Assembly (NCBI GenBank): GCA_016742125.1
Contig: JACVCM010000001.1
Coordinates: forward strand, 1-64,000
Reading direction: 5' to 3'
Origin: Sphingomonadaceae bacterium
Lineage (GTDB): Bacteria; Pseudomonadota; Alphaproteobacteria; Sphingomonadales; Sphingomonadaceae
Length of the DNA stretch: 64,000 nucleotides
Positions 37,281 through 45,211 of the stretch are shown in pieces. The stretch's first letter is position 1. Each line of letters starts with the position of its first letter. The notes below the pieces were generated by a model, which made no database searches, had not been told where the DNA came from, and saw only the letters and a program-made list of their open reading frames with translations. The position numbers were made by a program, and so were the translations under genes.

Positions 37281-38131
37281 ATCGGCCGCTCCTCGATCAA
37301 CTGTTTGATAAGCGGCTGCAGATAGCCGTCATATTTGGCGAGCATCACATGATCTCCCGCACTGTCAAAGTGCGATACCAATTCCCGCCCGTTCCAGAAA
37401 TGCAGCGCATAGGCCGGCTGGTCGGCGATAATCATCGGACGGTTGTCGGGCTTTTCAGGGTCGATGGGCGTCAGGTCCAGTGTAACCTGCGGGGCAGTGG
37501 AAGAACAGATCGATACCGCCGTTCCCCGCCATGGCACCGAGATCGAGCGGTGGATATGACCGCAGATGATCCCCTTTATATTCGGCGCATCCGCAATGGC
37601 CCGCGCGAAATTGCCGACCCACTGCTCCTCGGGATGCGTGTTCATCCAGGCGATTCCTACCTCCACCGGCGGATGGTGCATGACAATGACCGTTGGCGTA
37701 GTGCGGTCTTGCGCCAGTCTTTCAGAAAGCCATGTGGCGCGCTTTTCGCAAAAGGCGCCCCCATGCCGCCCCTCTTCCAGCGTATCGAGCATGACGATCC
37801 GCAAGTTGGGCAAGTCCAGCACATATTGGACGAAGCCGTCCGCCACCGGCACGTCCGGAAATTGCGCGATAAAGTTGCCCCGAATGTCGTGATTGCCAAG
37901 GCACATATGAACGGGAAAACGGCACATGCTGAAGGCATTGGCGAGCCGTTTGTAGCTCCCGGCATCGCCATGTTCGGTCAGATCTCCGGTGGCCAGCAGC
38001 AGATCGGGGCGGTTGGGGCCGTCGCTCAAATGGCGCAAGACCTGATCGAGCCGCTTGCGATTGAATTCGACGGGATTGTCCGGGTCGAAGCCCAGATGAA
38101 TATCGGTTACCTGTGCGATCAGCAACGCCAT
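37277..38131 (-). CDS. Metallophosphoesterase, CpdA-like cyclic-nucleotide phosphodiesterase
   Basis: A 284-residue calcineurin-like enzyme with the whole metal-site set: D10 and H12 (TDIHLG), D50 (ATGDLTEHGD), N80 and H81 (LGNHD), MHHPP, and GHIH. The order and spacing match class III cAMP phosphodiesterases (CpdA/Rv0805). It ends the minus-strand operon that begins with a protein bearing two cyclic-nucleotide-binding domains, so local cAMP breakdown is plausible. It lies 10 bases downstream of the FHA-decaheme gene. Activity on cAMP rather than another phosphodiester is inferred. Confidence 0.82.
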   Translation of the reverse strand: MALLIAQVTDIHLGFDPDNPVEFNRKRLDQVLRHLSDGPNRPDLLLATGDLTEHGDAGSYKRLANAFSMCRFPVHMCLGNHDIRGNFIAQFPDVPVADGFVQYVLDLPNLRIVMLDTLEEGRHGGAFCEKRATWLSERLAQDRTTPTVIVMHHPPVEVGIAWMNTHPEEQWVGNFARAIADAPNIKGIICGHIHRSISVPWRGTAVSICSSTAPQVTLDLTPIDPEKPDNRPMIIADQPAYALHFWNGRELVSHFDSAGDHVMLAKYDGYLQPLIKQLIEERPI

Positions 38132-38141
38132 GGCCCTCCCC

Positions 38142-39944
38142 CTAACCGGGTGCTTTCCCCGTCCTCGATATGTCGCTCATCCGCTCCCTTTTGCGCGTCG
38201 GATCAAATTTCGGCACCCAGGGAGCACCGTCGTCGGCATGGTAACTATGACACATTGCGCAGCTCGACGGAATATCGGCTTTCGACGCCTCACCGCCGTG
38301 GCAATTGCGACATGTCTTGATGCCCGGCAGCAACAGGTCGGCGGCGGTGCCAGACTGCTTTGCAGCATGACAGGAGGAGCAGGATTCGGTCTTGTGCGCG
38401 CCGTGATCGAACCAGCCCTTCATCATGTAACGCGCGCTTTGATGAACCTTTTGCACCTGCCAATTGTCCGAACCTGCGGGGGGCGTAAAAACGGTGTGGC
38501 AATCATAACAGGCCCCGCCCTTTGAAAAGACCGAGCGGATTGCGGCGTCGGCCCGCGCATAATTGATACTGCCGAAATAGGCGAAATATGGCCTGCTCTG
38601 TGCGTAGTTGCCTGGGCGGCGGCGGCCCTGCATGATGGGTTGTGCTCGGCTGACATAAGGCCCGCCGGATCGGTAAAAGGCACGCAAATCGGCCACGACC
38701 ATTTTCGGGTCGCCATGCCGCAGCGTCCGCACAGTATCGCCGATCCGCTCTATGCCAAGGCTGTGGCACATCGAACAGTTACGCTCCATATCGACAGGCA
38801 GGAAACGCACTCCGTCGGCCGTTTTGGTGTGGCAATCCTTGCATTGCAAAGCTTGACCAAATCCAAACTGGCCGCCCAATCGCCCGGCCATCCGCGCGAC
38901 ACCATTGGTTCTCGACAAATGTACATTGTGCGGAAACTTAAGGCCGCCGTCCTCTTTCGGCTTCATGTCGAGCGAGATCCGCTCCTTCTTGACCGGACCG
39001 TCGAGCGACGTGATGATCATCGGCTTGAATTGCGGATGCGCGTTGCTGAAATCACCTGCATTGGCTATTTTCGTATCGGTCAGACGCGTGTCGAGATCGC
39101 CGTGACAGCTGCTGCAGAATTTTTGAGGCGTTGGGGGCATCGCGCCTGCCCCCTCATGCTCAGTATGACATTCGACGCAGCGACCTTCGGGCCGATTGAA
39201 CTGATCCGCCACCGTGCGCGACAGTTTCGCGTCCCAAGCCAGTGGCGCCCTGGCGAGCAGCAACCTTTTCGGGTCGGCATGGTCATGCACCGATTTATGG
39301 CAGGCAACGCAACTTGTGTCACGAACCGCCACGAACGCCTCAGTATGGCAGGACTGGCAATCCATTTTCAATCCGGCATGCGCCGATGATAGCGATCCGC
39401 TGCTCCAGAGGCTGTCGGCGTGGAAACTGTCTGGTCGTTTCTTGACGCCTTGATAATGGTAATAGGTCTGTATGGGCCAGATGAGCAGAGCGAGCAAAAT
39501 GATTAGCGACAATGCCCAAGCCGTCACGCGCCGACCCGGCAATATGCCCTTCAGTGTGAAGAGCCCGGTTTCGTCTTTGTCCTGTATCGCGTCGGATACA
39601 GCTTCCACCCGCTCGGCAGCGACGACCACCACCGGACCATCGGTCGAAACGGTCAGCAGATGGCTACCGAAGCGCAATTCGGCACCAGCTGCCGGGTCGA
39701 CCACCGCCTGCAGCGACTTGGCGCCATCGATATCGAAACCCAGACCGCCAACCGAAACCACTTCCAGCCTGCCATTGTCCAGCAGGGTCAACTTGGCATG
39801 TCGAAGCTCGACGGCAAGGTCGGCAAGGTGAATTTGGCAAGCCGCCTCTCGCCCGACGAAAATCTCGCGCGCGTCGAACGGATAGGCACGGACGATTTCC
39901 CGGCCATCAGACGTGCGCGATATCTGGCGGACAAGAAAGCTCAT
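38142..39944 (-). CDS. FHA domain fused to a membrane-anchored decaheme cytochrome c
   Basis: A 600-residue fusion. Residues 1-100 form an FHA-like domain (FVGREAACQIHLAD at 29-42, then LRHAKLTL at 47-54). A single membrane segment sits at about 141-158. The rest is periplasmic with ten CXXCH motifs: CQSCH, CVACH, CVECH, CSSCH, CKDCH, CSMCH, CYDCH, CSSCH, CRNCH and CAMCH. The canonical phosphothreonine-contacting serine three residues before the HA histidine is replaced by E46, so phosphopeptide binding may be lost or altered. ATG 39944 was chosen because it lies 7 bases after the preceding stop. It should accept electrons from the diheme b protein encoded just upstream. Confidence 0.85.
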   Translation of the reverse strand: MSFLVRQISRTSDGREIVRAYPFDAREIFVGREAACQIHLADLAVELRHAKLTLLDNGRLEVVSVGGLGFDIDGAKSLQAVVDPAAGAELRFGSHLLTVSTDGPVVVVAAERVEAVSDAIQDKDETGLFTLKGILPGRRVTAWALSLIILLALLIWPIQTYYHYQGVKKRPDSFHADSLWSSGSLSSAHAGLKMDCQSCHTEAFVAVRDTSCVACHKSVHDHADPKRLLLARAPLAWDAKLSRTVADQFNRPEGRCVECHTEHEGAGAMPPTPQKFCSSCHGDLDTRLTDTKIANAGDFSNAHPQFKPMIITSLDGPVKKERISLDMKPKEDGGLKFPHNVHLSRTNGVARMAGRLGGQFGFGQALQCKDCHTKTADGVRFLPVDMERNCSMCHSLGIERIGDTVRTLRHGDPKMVVADLRAFYRSGGPYVSRAQPIMQGRRRPGNYAQSRPYFAYFGSINYARADAAIRSVFSKGGACYDCHTVFTPPAGSDNWQVQKVHQSARYMMKGWFDHGAHKTESCSSCHAAKQSGTAADLLLPGIKTCRNCHGGEASKADIPSSCAMCHSYHADDGAPWVPKFDPTRKRERMSDISRTGKAPG

Positions 39945-39951
39945 CCGACCA

Positions 39952-40830
39952 TCACCAGTAAAAGAACACGCTGACAATGTGCGCGATCAGCGCTGCGATC
40001 AGCGCAAAGGTCATCGGCACATGGATGTAGAGCCATATCTCCAGCAGGGCCTTGAGCTGCAAATGCTTTCGCGTCCGGGCCAGGATCGCGCGCTTTCGGC
40101 CGAGCAGCGAGTCCACCTTTTCAAGCGGATCGTCATCGACCCGCGGCTGACTGCCCGTGACCTGCAATATCTGCTCATGCGCGTATCGTGTCATGCAGCC
40201 GGGATAGCGGTTCGACAGTCGCCGGCCGATCCCGCCACCAAATGGGTCTTGGTCCAACGACGCCTGCACTAATGCGGCGTGCTCCTGTCCCAGCGGCTGG
40301 GCCGCGTCGTGCAGTTGCCGGTCGATCGACCGCAGCGAGGCAAGCATCTGCGCCTCGGTGGTCTGGTCGCGATTGGCGCTCATCAGGCGGGGCAGGTTCG
40401 TATAGGCAATGATGCCCCAAATCCCTGACAAGATCACCAGCAGCATCAAGACATAGGCCAGCGTGTGGACATTCCATCCAAGCTGGAAACCGGTGTGCAA
40501 TGTGCCAATCACAACAAGGCTGAGGCCGAGATAGACATGCGCCGAGGTCCAAGCTTTCAGCGACCAGTGCCCGCGTGACATCTTGCGCTTTCTGACCCCC
40601 AGCATGCTCAGCCACAGGATCAACAACACGCCGATGGTACCGAGCGTATAACCATACCAGCTACCGCCATTATGCCGGGGTTGAACGTCGATCATCATAT
40701 AGCCGAGCAGCGCGATCAGCGAGATTCCACCAGCGATTTTGAGCCAGCGGAAACTGGCATGGCGCAGGAAGCCTTCATGCGTGCCGTCGCTGCGCACACG
40801 GGCCGTTTGTCGCTGCAAAGGCCCCGACAT
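39952..40830 (-). CDS. Integral membrane diheme b-type electron-transfer protein
   Basis: A 292-residue protein with about five membrane helices (30-48, 60-77, 96-116, 122-143, 268-291). Two helices each hold a pair of histidines 14 apart: H98/H112 and H270/H284. That spacing is the bis-histidine pattern of transmembrane diheme proteins such as ferric reductases, STEAP and cytochrome b561-like carriers, which pass electrons across the membrane. A soluble segment of about 110 residues lies between. Its ATG overlaps the stop of the upstream oxidoreductase gene by one base. It is the natural link between that cytoplasmic protein and the periplasmic decaheme. Confidence 0.8.
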   Translation of the reverse strand: MSGPLQRQTARVRSDGTHEGFLRHASFRWLKIAGGISLIALLGYMMIDVQPRHNGGSWYGYTLGTIGVLLILWLSMLGVRKRKMSRGHWSLKAWTSAHVYLGLSLVVIGTLHTGFQLGWNVHTLAYVLMLLVILSGIWGIIAYTNLPRLMSANRDQTTEAQMLASLRSIDRQLHDAAQPLGQEHAALVQASLDQDPFGGGIGRRLSNRYPGCMTRYAHEQILQVTGSQPRVDDDPLEKVDSLLGRKRAILARTRKHLQLKALLEIWLYIHVPMTFALIAALIAHIVSVFFYW

Positions 40831-43292
40831 CAGTCACCGTCCCCATCAAGCCGCGCGACGGTAAGAAAGCGTTCGGGCGAAACGCGAATGGCGGCGCCGG
40901 TCGGGCAGGCACGAACGCAGGCCGGGCCGCCTTCAATCCCCGAACACATATCGCACTTGATTGCCTTTTTGGCCTTTTCGACTTGCGGGTCGGCGTTTTT
41001 ATACGACCATTTCCGGCTCGGTTCGCCTGGCCCGGGTCCAAGACCAAGCAGCATCCAGCTCAAGAGCCCCGGTTTTTTTGGCGGCTCGGCCTCCATCCGG
41101 ATCACGCCGTAGGGACAGTTGCGCTGGCAATTGCCGCATCCAATGCAGGTGTCGTCGATGAACACCTCTCCATCGGGGCCGCGGTGGATGGCATTGGGCG
41201 GGCAGTCGGCCATGCAGTGCGGATGTTCGCAATGGCGGCATGACGTCGGCACATGCAGATGTGCATAGGTCCGCCCCGCTTCCCGATCGAGCCGCGACAG
41301 GCCTTCATGGCTGTCGGCGCAGGCCTTTTCGCAATTGTCGCAGCCGACACAGAGATTTTCGTCGATGAGCAATACGTCGGTCGCCTCGCCAATGCCGTTT
41401 TCGACAAGGAAATTCGCAACGTTGGAATACATGTCAACGACGCTGGAAAAGCTGTCCTTCTTGGCCTCGACGAAGCTGTTCAGATCCTGCCGCGATGCCA
41501 TGTCGGTCTTGATCCGTGCCAACAGCTGCGGCTTGCGGGTGAGCAAAGCCTTAAACGCCGCGCCTTGTAATTTGATGACTTCGGATTTTATTGCGGCCTT
41601 CACTGTCGCAGTGCGCCGCGTGGAACCAATCAGCGCCATTTCCCCGACATAAGAACCGGCTGGCAGATAGGACAGAAACACATTCTTGCCGCCGACCTTC
41701 TTCTCGACAATCATCGATCCCTGACGGATCACGAAGATGTCATCGCCCTCGTCGCCCTCGGAGATGACGGGCTTGCCCGCGCTCACCGTCAAAATCTCGT
41801 AACTGTCCAGAATATCGACCAAATCCTCGGGGACAAGGCCTGACCCGAAAAATTGGAGCAACTGCCTTTCGGTGCAAATCCGTTCGATGGCACGTGTGGC
41901 CGCAGGAACCGAGCTTTGGAGTTTTAGCGCAGCAGTGCGCGATATCTCTACGCAGATGGTGTCTTCGCGGGCCCGGATGGTAGCGCCGCGACGTCGCCCT
42001 GATATCAGACCGACCTCGCCGAAAATCGAACCCGCCGCGATGGGGACTGTCTTGGCATGATCGTCCGGATCGAGCAGCACCTCGACCGATCCGCTGGCGA
42101 TGGAGAATAGCGACGATCCAGGATCGTTCCGCTCGAAAATTACCTCGCCGCCGCGATAGAAACGTGCCTCGGAATCGAGCATGAACTCGCGCATCTGCAG
42201 CGGCGTCAGGCCGTTCAATATGCTGATGTTCGAGCGGAGATATTCGAGCCATTCATCCACATTTTTGTGGCCGGGAAGATCGCGAAACTTGGCTTCCAAT
42301 ATCGGTTCGTCGGCTGGTTTGAGACCGACATTGCCATTGATGAACTCGACCACGTCGTGACCCTGGTTCATGCAATGCTTGATGAGCGGGTAGCCCGCCA
42401 GCGCGCCGATCACAAAAATTCCCGGCTTCGTCGATTCAAAGGTCGGCGATAATTTCGGAAAGGCGACGCGATCCTCGCTCGTAAATTCGACACCGCAGCT
42501 TTCGACAAATTTGCGCGGGGGTGCCGAACCCATACGTGCAATGACACGGTCGCATCTGACCTTTAGCTCGCCGTCGGGCGTATCATAGGTGATGAAGCCG
42601 GGCTCGACCAGCGATGGCGTTGTGCCGGTACGAACGATCACTCGCCCGGCATCGCGTGCCGCCATCAACGCCTTGATATTGGCATCTTTTGCGGTGGTGA
42701 ATTCAGGATTGCGGTTGACGATAGTGACAGCATTTCGCTGTTCGGGATCTGCCGCCAGGCCAAGCGCATTTTCGATCCCCGCGTCGCCCGCGCCGATCAC
42801 CGCAATATGTTCGTCGATATAGGCACCGGGGTCGTCGAGCGTATATTGGACATGCGGCAAATCGCCGCCCGGGCAACGCATCAGATTGGGATTACCCTGC
42901 GTCCCGATTGCCAGCACGACTGTCTCAGCTGCGATCATGGTGCCATCGGTCAGCTGCAGCGCAAATTTGCCCTGTTCGCCATCGATCGCCTTCACCTCGG
43001 AATTGTAAAGCACATTGACCTTGTGCCCGGCGATCTGGTCGCCCCAGATGCCCAATATCGTTTCTCGCTTGCCAGCCGCGAAATCGACGTCCGAGCGCAG
43101 CACCAGCTGGCTGGGCGTCGCCATGACATGTTTGCCTTTCTGATATTTATATATCGTATCGGAAAGATGGTCGGTCTTTTCGAGCAACACATGCGAAAGT
43201 CCAAGCGCGGCGGCACGCGAAGCGGCACTCAGTCCGGCTGAGCCAGACCCGATAATCGCAATGCGGTATGTCTCCGTCACGCCCCCGCTCAC
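40830..43292 (-). CDS. FAD oxidoreductase / two cNMP-binding domains / 4Fe-4S ferredoxin fusion
   Basis: An 820-residue cytoplasmic fusion. Residues 10-320 are a thioredoxin-reductase-like flavoprotein (FAD motif GSGSAG 15-20, NAD(P) motif GAGDAG 167-172) without the redox CXXC, closest to the YpdA/ferredoxin-NADP-reductase kind. Residues 360-470 and 485-595 are two cyclic-nucleotide-binding domains, each with an intact phosphate cassette (E426/R435 and E551/R560). Residues 648-800 hold four cysteine clusters of the HybA/NrfC type: CVGCDNCEKAC, CRHCEHPHCMADC, CIGCGNCQRNC and CDMC with a later CVRAC. It would take electrons from NAD(P)H under cyclic-nucleotide control and deliver them to the coupled diheme b protein. 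Confidence 0.9.
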   Translation of the reverse strand: MSGGVTETYRIAIIGSGSAGLSAASRAAALGLSHVLLEKTDHLSDTIYKYQKGKHVMATPSQLVLRSDVDFAAGKRETILGIWGDQIAGHKVNVLYNSEVKAIDGEQGKFALQLTDGTMIAAETVVLAIGTQGNPNLMRCPGGDLPHVQYTLDDPGAYIDEHIAVIGAGDAGIENALGLAADPEQRNAVTIVNRNPEFTTAKDANIKALMAARDAGRVIVRTGTTPSLVEPGFITYDTPDGELKVRCDRVIARMGSAPPRKFVESCGVEFTSEDRVAFPKLSPTFESTKPGIFVIGALAGYPLIKHCMNQGHDVVEFINGNVGLKPADEPILEAKFRDLPGHKNVDEWLEYLRSNISILNGLTPLQMREFMLDSEARFYRGGEVIFERNDPGSSLFSIASGSVEVLLDPDDHAKTVPIAAGSIFGEVGLISGRRRGATIRAREDTICVEISRTAALKLQSSVPAATRAIERICTERQLLQFFGSGLVPEDLVDILDSYEILTVSAGKPVISEGDEGDDIFVIRQGSMIVEKKVGGKNVFLSYLPAGSYVGEMALIGSTRRTATVKAAIKSEVIKLQGAAFKALLTRKPQLLARIKTDMASRQDLNSFVEAKKDSFSSVVDMYSNVANFLVENGIGEATDVLLIDENLCVGCDNCEKACADSHEGLSRLDREAGRTYAHLHVPTSCRHCEHPHCMADCPPNAIHRGPDGEVFIDDTCIGCGNCQRNCPYGVIRMEAEPPKKPGLLSWMLLGLGPGPGEPSRKWSYKNADPQVEKAKKAIKCDMCSGIEGGPACVRACPTGAAIRVSPERFLTVARLDGDGD

Positions 43293-43443
43293 TCCCTCAT
43301 CACGACCCGCCCAGCGGCAAAGCCATCATGAAACCGGCAGCATCCCGAATATAAGGCGGCGCGACCAACCTCCCGTACAGGGTGCCGATTGACACGCAGC
43401 TTACCAACTCTAACAGATACTGCTAGACCCGAAATTGCAGGAA

Positions 43444-44406
43444 ATGAGTGTGGAAATGACTGAATCTGTCGAAACCTCCAAACTTCCCAAGATCGCGCTC
43501 TTGGTTGCCTTCGTCATACTGGTCGCAGCAATCGGCATTGGCGCTACCCGCGATAGTGGCAACGTCGAAGCCGAGGCCGCAGAAGGTACCGCAAAAATGA
43601 GTGTGCCAAGCGGCGACAATGTTATCGCCTCACTGGAAGAGCGCACCCGCAAGGACCCAAAGGATGTCGAAGCATGGCAGTTGCTGGGCTGGTCCTATTT
43701 CGAAGCGGGACGTTATCAGGATGCCGCCAATGCCTATACCAAAGCCACACAGCTCGAGCCCGGCCGCGCGGTATACTGGTCTTCGCTTGGCGAGGCACTG
43801 GTCATGGCGAACGAGACCGATCCGATGCCAAAAGCTGCCAAAGCCGCGTTCGACCGCGCCATTGCGCTGGACCCGAAGGATCCGCGCTCGCGTTATTTTC
43901 AGGCAGTGGCAAGGGATCTGACCGGCGACCATGATGGTGCCATCGGCGACTGGCTCGCCTTGCTGCGCGATACGCCTGCGGAGGCTCCCTGGGAAGCCGA
44001 CCTTGTCCGGACCATCGAACAGGTCGGACAGATCAACAAGATCGATGTTGCGGACAAGATAGCGGCTGCGAAGAAAAACCGTTCGATCGATCTCGCGTCG
44101 CTGCAATCCAGCAGCGTTGCCGCTGCGCCGATACCGGGTCCCAGTCAGGCCGACATGGCCGCCGCAGCAAAATTGCCGCCTGGGCAGCAGCAACAAATGG
44201 TCGTGGGAATGGTTGAGGGACTTGAAAGCAAGCTCGCGCAAAATCCGTCCAACGTCGACGGCTGGATCATGCTGATGCGCAGCCGGATGACATTGGGGGA
44301 AAGCGTGAAAGCGAGTACCGCGCTTAAAAAAGCTCTTGCCGCCAATCCGGCGGCGGAGAGTAAATTGCGGCGCGAAGCCAACATCTTGGGTGTGCCGGGC
44401 GCGTGA
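43444..44406 (+). CDS. CcmI/NrfG-like TPR protein of cytochrome c maturation
   Basis: A protein of about 320 residues with one N-terminal membrane helix (IALLVAFVILVAAIGIG), then TPR repeats (EAWQLLGWSYFEAGRYQDAANAYTKA and following) and a second repeat block at the C-terminus. This layout matches CcmI/CycH/NrfG, which holds apocytochrome c for haem attachment. It is divergent from the electron-transfer operon, whose products need 25 c-type haems, so the placement makes sense. Start is uncertain: ATG 43444 has AGGAA right before it, GTG 43450 and ATG 43456 are alternatives with better spacing. Confidence 0.75.
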   Translation: MSVEMTESVETSKLPKIALLVAFVILVAAIGIGATRDSGNVEAEAAEGTAKMSVPSGDNVIASLEERTRKDPKDVEAWQLLGWSYFEAGRYQDAANAYTKATQLEPGRAVYWSSLGEALVMANETDPMPKAAKAAFDRAIALDPKDPRSRYFQAVARDLTGDHDGAIGDWLALLRDTPAEAPWEADLVRTIEQVGQINKIDVADKIAAAKKNRSIDLASLQSSSVAAAPIPGPSQADMAAAAKLPPGQQQQMVVGMVEGLESKLAQNPSNVDGWIMLMRSRMTLGESVKASTALKKALAANPAAESKLRREANILGVPGA

Positions 44407-44420
44407 TCTTGAACTGAAAT

Positions 44421-44496
44421 TGGTGGAGCCTAGGGGAGTCGAACCCCTGACCTCTACACTGCCAGTGTAGCGCTCTACCAGCTGAGCTAAGGCCCC
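44421..44496 (-). tRNA. tRNA-Ala (anticodon GGC)
   Basis: A 76-base cloverleaf including encoded CCA. Anticodon stem CTACA/TGTAG surrounds loop CTGGCAG, giving anticodon GGC. The acceptor stem GGGGCCT/AGGCTCC contains the G3-U70 pair that identifies alanine tRNA. T-loop GGTTCGACTCC is intact. Confidence 0.97.
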
Positions 44497-44572
44497 ATCC
44501 TGCCGCGACCGTAGCGGCTATGTGGTGAGGGAGCGCCGATAGCGGGCGCTCCGTCCTATATCAAGTCCGAAT

Positions 44573-44893
44573 TTAGATGTCTTCCGGCTCGTCGCCATCG
44601 TCGCTGGGAACACCCAGATCTTCGTCGCCACCAAGGTCGACATCATTGTCGGGCGATACGTCGCCGTCGACTGCATCGACATCGATGTCGAGATCGTCAT
44701 CGGCCAGATCGGAATCGTCCTTCTTCTTTTCGACTTCCTCGAACGGCAGCGGCTGTTTCGATTTCAGCACAGGTTCGGGCGTCCACTGGTTGCTGCATTC
44801 AATGCATTCGACAGGGTCTTCCTTGCCCAGATCGTAGAAACGTGTGCCGCATTTCGGGCAAGTGCGCTTGGTTCCCCATTCAGCCTTGATCAT
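44573..44893 (-). CDS. TIGR02300-type FYDLN zinc-ribbon acidic protein
   Basis: A 106-residue protein with two CXXC pairs (CPKC and CIEC) flanking the FYDLG motif, then a long Asp/Glu-rich tail. This is the FYDLN_acid family found across alphaproteobacteria; function is not established to my knowledge. ATG 44893 begins MIKAEWGTKR, the family start; a longer frame to 45304 runs through the repeat element and is spurious. Confidence 0.9.
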   Translation of the reverse strand: MIKAEWGTKRTCPKCGTRFYDLGKEDPVECIECSNQWTPEPVLKSKQPLPFEEVEKKKDDSDLADDDLDIDVDAVDGDVSPDNDVDLGGDEDLGVPSDDGDEPEDI

Positions 44894-45018
44894 GGCAGGC
44901 TCAAATCCTTCGATAAAATTACTGGAAAGGCTTGTCCGCAAAGGGACTCGCGCCAAATCGGCGCTGCCCCTGCCACATTGTGAGGCGGCTGTCAAAAAAC
45001 AAGTGCTGTCCTCTTTAT

Positions 45019-45156
45019 CCTCCCCATCGACTTGCGATGGGGAGGTGGCGCGCTGGAGCGAAGCGGAAGCGCGACGGAGGGGCCTGCAACGTCGAAGGCC
45101 CCTCCACCACTCGCTGCGCGAGCGGTCCCCCTCCCCATCGCAAGTCGATGGGGAGG
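45019..45156. repeat. Composite inverted repeat with two 27-bp hairpin units
   Basis: The 318-base gap between the FYDLN gene and aroA holds no credible gene. It contains a 27-base hairpin unit at 45019-45045 (CCTCCCCATCG, ACTTG, CGATGGGGAGG) and its exact reverse complement at 45130-45156. Between them is another hairpin, GGAGGGGCCT at 45076-45085 pairing with AGGCCCCTCC at 45096-45105. A one-mismatch copy of the unit is at 58275-58301. This has the look of a REP/BIME-type dispersed element. No associated transposase is in the window. Confidence 0.85.
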
Positions 45157-45211
45157 ATTCAGATCGGTTGCGTTGACTTAATCGGTTGGCCTCGGCAAAG
45201 CAGCCGCGCAT

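Noticed and set aside
40830..43292. Thioredoxin reductase
   Set aside because: The flavoprotein part lacks the redox-active CXXC and continues into cNMP and ferredoxin domains.
44894..45211. Open frames spanning the gap between the FYDLN gene and aroA
   Set aside because: They run through the inverted-repeat element and have Arg/Pro/Ser-rich composition with no start signal or family pattern.
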